Assembly: GCA_026387555.1 (NCBI GenBank) | Contig: JAPLLM010000016.1 | Span: 1 to 5,487 of the forward strand | From: Candidatus Omnitrophota bacterium | GTDB lineage: Bacteria > Omnitrophota > Gorgyraeia > Gygaellales > Profunditerraquicolaceae | Direction of reading: 5' to 3' | Length of the DNA: 5,487 nt | Shown here: positions 1 through 5,440 of the stretch, piece by piece | How the letters are laid out: every line of letters starts with the position of its first letter | Position numbering within the stretch: position 1 is the first letter of the stretch | The notes under the pieces: model-generated | What the model was told of the DNA's origin: nothing | Database searches by the model: none | Seen by the model: only the letters and a program-made list of their open reading frames with translations | Made by a program: the position numbers and the translations under genes

Positions 1-935
1 GAAACAACCGCGGAAGCCGCAGAGAGCTGGCCTGCGCCGGGCCCGTAAAACAAAAGGTTCCCCGCCAGATCGCTTGAAACATAGATAGCATTATATACCC
101 CGTCAACCGAAGCTAGAAGATGGCTTTGTGGAATGAGGGTAGGGTGGACCCTTACCTCCAAACCATCATCTTTTTTCTTGGCAATAGCCAAAAGTTTTAT
201 CTCTAAACCCAGCTCCTTGGCATACTCCACGTCGGATAACGAAATCCGGGAGATTCCCTCGATATACAGATCATCTAAAGAGACCATCCTGCCGAAAGCA
301 AGATAAGTAAGCAGGACAAGTTTATGCGCGGAATCGATACCGACGATATCAAAGGTCGGATCCTTCTCGGCAAAACCCTTTGCCTGGGCTTCTTTAAGCG
401 CCTGATGGAATCCCAAAGAATTCTGCGACATCTGGGAGAGTACGTAATTAGAAGTCCCGTTGACTATGCCATAAATGCTATTAAAACGGTTAGCCACTAA
501 CCCTTCCCTAAGAGATTTAAGTATAGGGATACCTCCGCCTACCGAGGCCTCAAAATATATATTCTTCCCTTTATCCGCAGCCAGGGCAAAAAGTTCGCTC
601 CCGCACTCGGCAAGGAGGGCCTTATTCGCAGTAACCACATTCTTACCCTTTTTAAGCGCGGCCATAATAAATTCCTTTGCCGGATGGATGCCGCCGATCA
701 ACTCTACGACAACATCGATCTGCACGTCATCAATAACTGCTGACGCATCTTTAGTAAACAGGCTTCTATCGACGGCAACATTCCTCTTGGCGGAAATATC
801 CTTATCGCAGATTCTCTTGATATTTATTTCGAACCCAATCTTGTCGGTTAAAAGCGCCTTCCTCTCATGGAGTATCTTAACCACTCCGGACCCGATATTG
901 CCGAAACCGATAAGCCCGACATTAATCTTTCTCAT
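1..935 (-). CDS. hom: Homoserine dehydrogenase, C-terminus cut by the window edge
   Basis: The enzyme makes homoserine from aspartate semialdehyde with NAD(P)H in the cytoplasm, the branch step toward threonine and methionine. Translating the minus strand from the ATG at 933-935 gives 311 uninterrupted residues. They contain a Rossmann motif GFGNIGSG (10-17), VTANKALLA (101-109), NGTSNYVLSQM (159-169), the catalytic-region block AQAKGFAEKDPTFDIVGID (183-201, with Asp201 and Lys205 in DSAHK) and YGPGAG (297-302), all in family order. Family members are usually about 400-440 residues, so roughly the last 100 residues, where the regulatory ACT domain normally lies, fall outside the window. I cannot tell whether that domain is present. 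The end of the upstream PilZ gene supplies a Shine-Dalgarno-like GAGGGTGA whose TGA is that gene's stop, 4 bases before this ATG, so translational coupling is likely. YGPGAG is followed by QLSAASAVV rather than the common G-x-PTASAVV, a mild variation. Confidence 0.96.
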   Translation of the reverse strand, partial: MRKINVGLIGFGNIGSGVVKILHERKALLTDKIGFEINIKRICDKDISAKRNVAVDRSLFTKDASAVIDDVQIDVVVELIGGIHPAKEFIMAALKKGKNVVTANKALLAECGSELFALAADKGKNIYFEASVGGGIPILKSLREGLVANRFNSIYGIVNGTSNYVLSQMSQNSLGFHQALKEAQAKGFAEKDPTFDIVGIDSAHKLVLLTYLAFGRMVSLDDLYIEGISRISLSDVEYAKELGLEIKLLAIAKKKDDGLEVRVHPTLIPQSHLLASVDGVYNAIYVSSDLAGNLLFYGPGAGQLSAASAVV

Positions 936-939
936 AAAC

Positions 940-951
940 TCACCCTCTCTT
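940..951 (-). promoter_or_regulatory. Ribosome binding site of hom overlapping the PilZ stop codon
   Basis: On the minus strand this reads AAGAGAGGGTGA. The GGTGA end can pair with the 3' end of 16S rRNA and also contains the TGA stop of the PilZ gene. It lies 4 bases before the hom ATG. The overlap supports terminating ribosomes restarting on hom and supports the chosen hom start. Confidence 0.7.
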
Positions 952-1293
952 CATATAATAATTGACCGTATCATTGATGATCTTGCGGTGGCGGTCGTCC
1001 ACGGCTAAAAACATAAGCCGGGTATCATAGATCAAATTCTTGGTTATTTCCTTTGACTCCAGGACCTTAGCGATAAGCATGATCGGGTGCGGGTCAAAAG
1101 GCAGGCGGATCTCCAGCGCCAGATTAGTCCCTTTGTCAAAATCCCTGTTGGTGGTAAGGAGCATTCCGCCGAGGCTGATATTCTTGGTCTGCGAGATATC
1201 CGTGCTATCCGCATTCTCCAGGATTCTGTAGGAGACTATGAAGCGCCCGCTGGCCCTGGGTTGCCTTCTTCTTTCCGGCCCGCTATATCCCAT
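940..1293 (-). CDS. PilZ domain protein (117 aa), probable c-di-GMP receptor
   Basis: This is a small single-domain PilZ protein. PilZ domains bind the second messenger cyclic di-GMP and pass the signal to motility, surface or envelope partners. Both binding motifs are present: the RxxxR motif in ERRRQPR (Arg9 to Arg13) and the (D/N)xSxxG motif in NISLGG (Asn38, Ser40, Gly43). The rest fits the PilZ beta barrel (ALEIRLPF, then IAKVLESKE, then TRLMFLAV) and the closing helix (residues about 100-115). No signal peptide, membrane segment or output domain is visible, so it should act as a soluble adaptor. Its start has a strong AAGGAGGT site at 1300-1307, only 7 bases after the CCA of tRNA-Pro. 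It lies 4 bases before hom. The N-terminal YSG-x-ERR pattern is shared with the other PilZ gene in this window. The partner is unknown; c-di-GMP binding is inferred from the motifs. Confidence 0.9.
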   Translation of the reverse strand: MGYSGPERRRQPRASGRFIVSYRILENADSTDISQTKNISLGGMLLTTNRDFDKGTNLALEIRLPFDPHPIMLIAKVLESKEITKNLIYDTRLMFLAVDDRHRKIINDTVNYYMKRG

Positions 1294-1299
1294 ATCGCT

Positions 1300-1307
1300 A
1301 CCTCCTT
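1300..1307 (-). promoter_or_regulatory. Strong Shine-Dalgarno site of the 117-aa PilZ gene
   Basis: The minus strand reads AAGGAGGT, a near-perfect anti-16S match, 6 bases before the ATG at 1291-1293. It fixes the start. It is the first element after tRNA-Pro (CCA ends at 1315), so an mRNA released by tRNA processing would still carry a complete ribosome site in a leader of about 21 bases. Confidence 0.85.
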
Positions 1308-1314
1308 GATTAAT

Positions 1315-1392
1315 TGGTCGGGGCGACAGGACTTGAACCTGTGACCTCTTGACCCCCCTTCAAGCGCTCTAGCCAAACTGAGCCACGCCCCG
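1315..1392 (-). tRNA. tRNA-Pro, anticodon GGG, with atypical anticodon loop (G33 instead of U33)
   Basis: The full cloverleaf is visible on the minus strand, 78 bases including encoded CCA. The acceptor stem CGGGGCG/CGCCCCG (1386-1392 with 1319-1325) is perfect. The D stem is GCTC/GAGC with a 10-base loop containing GG. The anticodon stem is CTTGA/TCAAG (1360-1364 with 1348-1352). The variable region is AGGTC. The T arm is ACAGG-TTCAAGT-CCTGT. The discriminator base is A (1318). The loop at 1353-1359 reads AGGGGGG, so by position the anticodon is GGG at 1355-1357, and any register inside the G run gives GGG, meaning proline CCC/CCU. Proline identity is also supported by the C1-G72 acceptor pair and A73. 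Position 33 is G and position 32 is A, where from memory ordinary bacterial tRNA-Pro(GGG) has CU. The gene lies 7 bases after the gpsA stop and 21 bases before a PilZ start, with no room for its own promoter or terminator. Confidence 0.93.
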
Positions 1393-1399
1393 CAATCTT

Positions 1400-2398
1400 T
1401 TACTCCTCCCTTTTCTGGCGCGTCATTAATTCCTTGACCGCCTTTAAAGGAGATTTATTCTTATAAAGAACCCGGTAGACTTCTTTTACTATCGGCATAT
1501 CTACCTTGTATTTCAAAGACAATTTATAGGCGCACTCGGCAGTAGGAACGCCCTCGGCCACCATCTGCATAGAGCCGCTTACTTGTTTCAGGGTCTTCCC
1601 TTTCCCGATCTGCTCGCCGACGAATCTGTTCCGGCTGTAATTGCTAATACAAGTTGTTACCAAATCCCCCAGCCCGCTTATACCGCTAAATGTCCCAGCA
1701 TTCGCTCCCATGGCATGGCCTAACCTGGCCATCTCCACCAGGCCGCGAGAAAGTATCCCTGCCTTAGTATTAGTGCCGAAACCTAATCCGTCGGAGATTC
1801 CGCAGGCAATTGCGATTACATTTTTAAGGCTCCCGCCTAATTCGACTCCCACTACATCGGGGTTGGTATAAATCCTGAATTTGTCGCTCATGAAAATATT
1901 CTGCAGATATTTGCGCACTGCTTTATCGTGAGAACTGACAACCGCGGTTGTCGGCACTCCGAAAGCTACTTCGTGCGCGATAGTCGGCCCGGAGAGAACA
2001 CCAAGTTTAATATTCCCCAATTCACTATGGATCACCTCCGACATTCTTTTTAACGTAGGAATCTCTATGCCCTTAGTAACGCTTAAGTATACTGCTTCGC
2101 GCGAGTATCCGGCGCGCTTAACCTTCTTTAAGACTTCGCGCATATGCTGGGAAGGTGCTGCGATTACTACCAGATCTTTATCCTTAAGCGCTTTCTTTAA
2201 ATCATGAGTAATCTCAAGATCATGCGGCAGTTTAACCCCCGGAAGGAACTTGGTATTGATGCGCTTTTTATTTAAGTAAGCGGCATAATCTTTAAACGCC
2301 CCCCAGAGAGTGACCTTATAACCTTTCCGGTTTAAGATTACCGCCAGTGTCGTTCCCCATCCCCCGTCGCCTAAAATGGCTATTCTTGCCTTTTTCAT
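1400..2398 (-). CDS. gpsA: NAD(P)H-dependent glycerol-3-phosphate dehydrogenase
   Basis: GpsA reduces dihydroxyacetone phosphate to sn-glycerol 3-phosphate with NAD(P)H, supplying the backbone for membrane phospholipids. The 332 residues match the usual full length. The N-terminal Rossmann motif is GDGGWGTTLA (10-19), where GAGSWGTALA is typical, so the second motif residue is Asp. Further family blocks are SVTKGIE (106-112, Lys109), SGPTIAHEVAFGVPT (136-150), ELGGSLKNVIAIACGISDGL (186-205, catalytic-type Lys192), ISGLGDLVTTC (240-250, Asp245) and SRNR (255-258). It is a soluble cytoplasmic enzyme. The ATG lies 4 bases after the stop of a PilZ gene and has only a weak ribosome site, so coupling to that gene is likely. 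The TAA stop is followed after 7 bases by tRNA-Pro. In this string the gene is flanked on both sides by PilZ genes; whether that reflects regulation of lipid synthesis is not shown. Confidence 0.97.
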   Translation of the reverse strand: MKKARIAILGDGGWGTTLAVILNRKGYKVTLWGAFKDYAAYLNKKRINTKFLPGVKLPHDLEITHDLKKALKDKDLVVIAAPSQHMREVLKKVKRAGYSREAVYLSVTKGIEIPTLKRMSEVIHSELGNIKLGVLSGPTIAHEVAFGVPTTAVVSSHDKAVRKYLQNIFMSDKFRIYTNPDVVGVELGGSLKNVIAIACGISDGLGFGTNTKAGILSRGLVEMARLGHAMGANAGTFSGISGLGDLVTTCISNYSRNRFVGEQIGKGKTLKQVSGSMQMVAEGVPTAECAYKLSLKYKVDMPIVKEVYRVLYKNKSPLKAVKELMTRQKREE

Positions 2399-2402
2399 AA
2401 TA

Positions 2403-2801
2403 TTAAACCGAGTCCGCGCTCAAAAAATGGACCTTAGGGAAGATGTTCGTATCATTCTTTTCTTCCCGGATGATAAAATGCACGCCTACGTCAAACGTAC
2501 CGGGCGTGAGCGTATCGACCCTCGCTACTTTACCAATGATCCCGTTCTGATAAATAAAAACTCTCTTCTCTATCTCTTCGCAGATACCTAATACCGCGCG
2601 GTCAAAAGACAACCAGATAATATCGTCTTTATTCACCTTCTCCCCGATTTTGCAAAGAAGCCCGGACTGGCTTACGTCAGAAGTATAACCCTGCAAGAGT
2701 TTCGAAACAGTCTCTTTCCTGCATACCTTATAAGCAAGAGGCGTGGCGTATTCAATTCTTACGAATTCTCTGCGCTCCGCACCACTGTACTGACCGCTCA
2801 T
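2403..2801 (-). CDS. PilZ domain protein (132 aa), probable c-di-GMP receptor
   Basis: This is a second single-domain PilZ protein. The RxxxR motif is in ERREFVR (Arg11 to Arg15) and the DxSxxG motif is in SDVSQSG (Asp42, Ser44, Gly47), so the residues that normally contact c-di-GMP are intact. Later strands include IIWLSFDRAV (61-70), GIIGKVARVD and FDVGVHF, the last resembling the common G-V-x-F strand of the family. There is no signal peptide, membrane segment or extra domain. The N-terminus YSGAERR resembles YSGPERR of the other PilZ protein in the window, but the rest has diverged strongly, so any duplication is old. It starts 1 base after the stop of the thymidylate synthase homologue, with GGAGA at 2811-2815 inside that gene acting as ribosome site, and ends 4 bases before gpsA. 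Both junctions suggest one transcript and coupled translation. The downstream partner is unknown. Confidence 0.9.
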   Translation of the reverse strand: MSGQYSGAERREFVRIEYATPLAYKVCRKETVSKLLQGYTSDVSQSGLLCKIGEKVNKDDIIWLSFDRAVLGICEEIEKRVFIYQNGIIGKVARVDTLTPGTFDVGVHFIIREEKNDTNIFPKVHFLSADSV

Positions 2802-2802
2802 A

Positions 2803-3552
2803 TTACTTTATCTCCAGATTATTCTTATTCGTTCTTAACTTTGCAAGTTCCCAGGAATATTCATATAGATGCAGGCCCTTGCTCACCGCGATTATCTCTC
2901 CGTCTTCGACCCCGATCTCTTCCGCCATGTATTGCTTGACCAGCTGCAATCCTCCCAGATTCGAAGGAAAACCACCCCACAGATCCCAGGAACGGAAATA
3001 TAATATGAAGTGCAATTTACCATAACGCACGCGGGTGTCGATGATCCTCAAACACGGGGGATCGACTAATTTAATATCCCCCGGCATACCGATCTCCATG
3101 GTCGCCTGATTGGTGCCGCACCCTTTTTCTTTATAAAGCTTAATCACCTCTTCTACCTGATTACAATTCAAGGGCATTTCGCGCACCATCTCTACGCCGT
3201 CGATCTTTTCTTTAAGGCGCACCTTAGGGTCGACCAACCTCTCGCCGTAAGTATAATCTTCGGTCGCAGTCTTTGCCCCGGTTAAGAGATAGCTTAAATA
3301 ACCTTGAATATAATCCATATCCGTGGGAGCGGGTATGCTCATCCCCTCGGGAATGATCGGGATGATCTGATGCGAGGGCTTGCGCACGCGCACGGAAACA
3401 AAATCAAACTCCAGCCGTCTCTGGCCTTCATAACTTCCCCGCGTAATGGTATAGACATGTCCTTTATCAAGTATCGCGGACAGGCATTGAAACCAGGCGT
3501 CATCTAAATCAAAGGCGTCGATAAAAACCGGTTTTAAGAATTGTTCTGGCAT
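2803..3552 (-). CDS. Divergent (archaeal-like) thymidylate synthase family protein
   Basis: The C-terminal half (about 163-235) aligns by eye with thymidylate synthases, which methylate dUMP to dTMP using methylene-tetrahydrofolate. DPPCLR holds the likely catalytic Cys167. YFRSWD supplies Arg187, Ser188 and Asp190, matching the phosphate/base-binding R-S-x-D motif. FPSNLGG gives Asn198, matching the Asn that selects dUMP over dCMP in ThyA. GLHLY gives His228 and Tyr230, matching the H-x-Y that holds the deoxyribose. YGER near 102-105 may match the YG of the central region. Differences from ThyA: Leu replaces His after the Cys; the region where ThyA has the Arg pair reaching into the partner subunit reads GTNQATMEI (146-154); and the N-terminal 100 residues have little clear similarity. 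At 249 residues it is close to ThyA length (about 264). The pattern is closer to the archaeal-type enzymes as I remember them. True dTMP synthesis is likely but not certain; activity on another pyrimidine nucleotide is possible. It starts 1 base after the receiver gene stop (AAGGA at 3564-3568) and ends 1 base before a PilZ gene. Confidence 0.85.
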   Translation of the reverse strand: MPEQFLKPVFIDAFDLDDAWFQCLSAILDKGHVYTITRGSYEGQRRLEFDFVSVRVRKPSHQIIPIIPEGMSIPAPTDMDYIQGYLSYLLTGAKTATEDYTYGERLVDPKVRLKEKIDGVEMVREMPLNCNQVEEVIKLYKEKGCGTNQATMEIGMPGDIKLVDPPCLRIIDTRVRYGKLHFILYFRSWDLWGGFPSNLGGLQLVKQYMAEEIGVEDGEIIAVSKGLHLYEYSWELAKLRTNKNNLEIK

Positions 3553-3553
3553 T

Positions 3554-3934
3554 TTATTTCTTTTCCTTAGCCGTCTTAAGAAACATCTTAAAACTGCTGA
3601 TTATCTGTGAAATAGGCATATTTTTTCCGATGTAACCGTTGCAGCTGTATTCCTTGCACTTGGCGATAAGGTTCTCATCGTAGCCGAATCCCGTGATCAT
3701 AATCACCGGAAGCAGCGGGAACTTATCCTTCATCTTCTTTAACGCCTCCATTCCGCTCATTCCCGGAAGTTTTATATCCATAAGCACAGCGTCAAAACTC
3801 TCTTTCTCCACTAAATTTAGGGCATCCTCCGCGGAGGATACGCTTGTCACCGCGCAATCTTCCTTCTTCAGCAATTCGGCAAAAAGATCCCTTACCGAGG
3901 CCTCGTCATCGACTACAAGAATTTTATTCGCCAT
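3554..3934 (-). CDS. Stand-alone response regulator receiver (CheY-like)
   Basis: The protein is a single receiver domain of 126 residues. It has the acidic pair Asp9/Asp10 (VVDDE), the phosphoacceptor Asp53 in MDIKLPGMSG, Thr81 in MITGFG and Lys104 in GYIGKNMP, so all residues needed for phosphorylation are present. The usual Lys-Pro after the last strand is replaced by Lys-Asn-Met-Pro, a mild variation. There is no DNA-binding, enzyme or other output domain, so it must act by binding a partner or as an intermediate in a phosphorelay. The kinase gene directly upstream ends 15 bases before this start and is the most likely phosphodonor. A strong AGGAGGAG site at 3937-3944 supports the ATG. 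It ends 1 base before the thymidylate synthase homologue. The target of its output is unknown; the neighbouring PilZ proteins are candidates only by position. Confidence 0.94.
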   Translation of the reverse strand: MANKILVVDDEASVRDLFAELLKKEDCAVTSVSSAEDALNLVEKESFDAVLMDIKLPGMSGMEALKKMKDKFPLLPVIMITGFGYDENLIAKCKEYSCNGYIGKNMPISQIISSFKMFLKTAKEKK

Positions 3935-3936
3935 AT

Positions 3937-3944
3937 CTCCTCCT
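3937..3944 (-). promoter_or_regulatory. Strong Shine-Dalgarno site of the receiver gene
   Basis: The minus strand reads AGGAGGAG, placed 2 bases before the ATG if the whole block is counted and about 5 bases from its AGGAG core. It is clearly stronger than the sites of the kinase, the thymidylate synthase homologue and gpsA, suggesting the receiver is made in excess over its kinase, as is common for such pairs. Confidence 0.75.
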
Positions 3945-3949
3945 GTTTT

Positions 3950-5404
3950 CTAAGCAAACGGCAGTTTTATGGTAAAGGTCGTGCCTTTATTCTCAACGCT
4001 TTCGATTTCGATAGAGCCGTTATGGTTCTTGATTATATTATAGCAGATCGACAAACCCAACCCGGTACCGTCTGACTTTGTGGAGTAAAAGGGCATAAAA
4101 ATATTTTTCAGGTTATTCTGCTTGATCCCCACCCCTGTATCACTGATCTTGACCAACACGCTGTTTCCGTCCGCAGCCTCGGAAGTAATATTAAGCGTCC
4201 CCCCTTGCGGCATAGACTGATAAGCGTTAAGAAGGAGGTTTACAAAGACTTCTTGCAGCTGGTTTAAATCGCCTTTGATCGCAGGCAAGACCTGCGCCAA
4301 GTGCCTTTCTATAATTACGTTTGAATCAGGATTTTTATGATACGAGATCAAAGGGATAACGCTTTCAATGACCTCATTTATACTTACCTCCTCAAGGTGC
4401 ACAACGCTCTTACGCGCAAACTTAAGGAGCCTGTCTACCAGCTTTCTTATCCTCTCTGCCTGGGAATTGATGATCCCAAGGCCTTCCCGCACATCATCGC
4501 CGATAGTAGAATTATCCTTGAGGAGCTCAAGCCTCCCGGAGATCACGAACAAAGGATTATTGATCTCGTGGGCCATGCCGGCGGCAAGCTGGCCGATGGC
4601 GGCTAATTTCTCCGACTGGAATACTTCATATTCGAGCTTCTTCATCGCGGTAACATCCTTAGCTATCAAGATGTAGCCGATAAGATTATTGTCAGTATCT
4701 TTCAGCTGGGTTACGGTAAGGTCAACAGGGAAAAGTGTGTTGTCCTTTTTCTTAAGTTCGGCCTCTGTCTCATACCTGCCCTTAAGCTTAACCTCGGAGA
4801 GCATCCAGCCGACATCCGTATCTCCTTCGGTAAACAACATCCTCACATCCTTAAAGACTATCTCATCTTTGCGCCAGCCGAAGAGATACTCCGAGCCCAT
4901 GCCGAAATAAGTAATATTCCCGTCGAGATTTATGGCAAAGAGCGCGTATTCCTTAATGCTGGACATTATATTCCTTAGAGTGCCGTCAATATTCTTCAAG
5001 GAAGATTCTTTCTCTTTTAATCCGGTTATGTCGTTACCTACAAGCAAGACCCCTTCTAAAACCGAGTCTTTAGCTATTATCGGCGTTATGCACCAGGAGA
5101 TCAGATGCTCTTTTTCGTCGCATCCGCTTATCAAGCCTTCAAAGGCATTAGCCCGTTTATAGGCGATAGCGTCATCCATCACTGCTTTGAACATCTGCTG
5201 CTTCATCTGGGTATTGCTATGGCAGTATAAGAGCTTAGTCCAGGGCTCTCCCAACAAATCGGATTCTGCCCGTCCCGTCAGGGTAAATACCTTCTTGTTG
5301 CAGAAAGTGATCTTCCCTTCGCGGTTAAGATAGATGAGTAGCACTCCCGCTTCTTCGATGACCCTATTTAAGAAACTTTCGGATAACTTTCCGGCTGTAG
5401 CCAT
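3950..5404 (-). CDS. Soluble PAS-PAS sensor histidine kinase (NtrB/AtoS-like)
   Basis: This is a 484-residue sensor kinase. Two PAS domains come first, about 10-127 (LLIYLNREGKITFCNKK, closing with GVLLVGNDITGLKEKE) and about 142-254 (LFAINLDGNITYFGMG, closing with GYILIAKDVTAMKKLE). The second leads through a short helix (LEYEVFQSEKLAAIGQLAAG) into a HisKA domain with the phosphoacceptor His279 in AAGMAHEINNPL. The ATP-binding domain has an N box NLLLNAYQSMPQGG (389-402), a G1 box SDTGVGI (421-427), an F box IFMPFYSTK (435-443) and a G2 box GTGLGLSI (446-453), all intact. I see no signal peptide or membrane segment, so the sensor is cytoplasmic and probably senses a small molecule, redox state or a protein; no cofactor-binding residue is obvious. 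The receiver gene 15 bases downstream is the likely partner. The start has a modest AGGGA site at 5415-5419, 10 bases upstream, and lies 27 bases after tRNA-Gly. Confidence 0.95.
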   Translation of the reverse strand: MATAGKLSESFLNRVIEEAGVLLIYLNREGKITFCNKKVFTLTGRAESDLLGEPWTKLLYCHSNTQMKQQMFKAVMDDAIAYKRANAFEGLISGCDEKEHLISWCITPIIAKDSVLEGVLLVGNDITGLKEKESSLKNIDGTLRNIMSSIKEYALFAINLDGNITYFGMGSEYLFGWRKDEIVFKDVRMLFTEGDTDVGWMLSEVKLKGRYETEAELKKKDNTLFPVDLTVTQLKDTDNNLIGYILIAKDVTAMKKLEYEVFQSEKLAAIGQLAAGMAHEINNPLFVISGRLELLKDNSTIGDDVREGLGIINSQAERIRKLVDRLLKFARKSVVHLEEVSINEVIESVIPLISYHKNPDSNVIIERHLAQVLPAIKGDLNQLQEVFVNLLLNAYQSMPQGGTLNITSEAADGNSVLVKISDTGVGIKQNNLKNIFMPFYSTKSDGTGLGLSICYNIIKNHNGSIEIESVENKGTTFTIKLPFA

Positions 5405-5421
5405 AGATTTTCAATCCCTGT

Positions 5422-5440
5422 CCCGCTTTTCTGGAGCGGG
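5422..5440 (-). repeat. Short inverted repeat overlapping the tRNA-Gly acceptor end
   Basis: On the minus strand CCCGC (5436-5440), the 3' acceptor strand of tRNA-Gly, is followed after 9 bases by GCGGG (5422-5426). The two can pair in a 5-bp stem that would compete with the acceptor stem. There is no T tract after it, so it does not look like an intrinsic terminator. It may be chance or a leftover of a tRNA 5' end, since the tRNA itself should begin GCGGGCG. Confidence 0.4.

Noticed and set aside
945..975. AT-rich stretch before hom resembling a -10 box (TTATAT on the minus strand)
   Set aside because: It falls inside the last codons of the PilZ gene and I see no matching -35 hexamer at the right distance, so I do not call a promoter.
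475..1008. Plus-strand open frame of 177 codons
   Set aside because: It lies opposite hom and the end of a PilZ gene, both supported by clear family motifs. Its product is a Ser/Leu/Ile-rich sequence with no recognisable domain, typical of an antisense shadow.
1087..1344. Plus-strand open frame of 85 codons running into the tRNA-Pro gene
   Set aside because: It is antisense to a PilZ gene and overlaps a tRNA; there is no ribosome site or family resemblance.
1315..1392. tRNA-Pro as a degenerate pseudogene
   Set aside because: All four stems pair fully, the T loop is normal, and CCA is encoded; only the anticodon loop flank (positions 32-33) is unusual.
3693..3953. Plus-strand open frame of 86 codons
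   Set aside because: It mirrors the receiver gene, whose phosphorylation residues are all intact on the minus strand. The Ser-rich product looks like reversed codon content.
4337..5162. Several plus-strand open frames of 73 to 102 codons
   Set aside because: All lie opposite the histidine kinase, which is intact over 484 residues with all its boxes; none has a recognisable domain.
5421..5440. Possible intrinsic terminator after tRNA-Gly
   Set aside because: The stem is only 5 bp, uses tRNA bases, and is followed by ACAGGGATTG instead of a T run.
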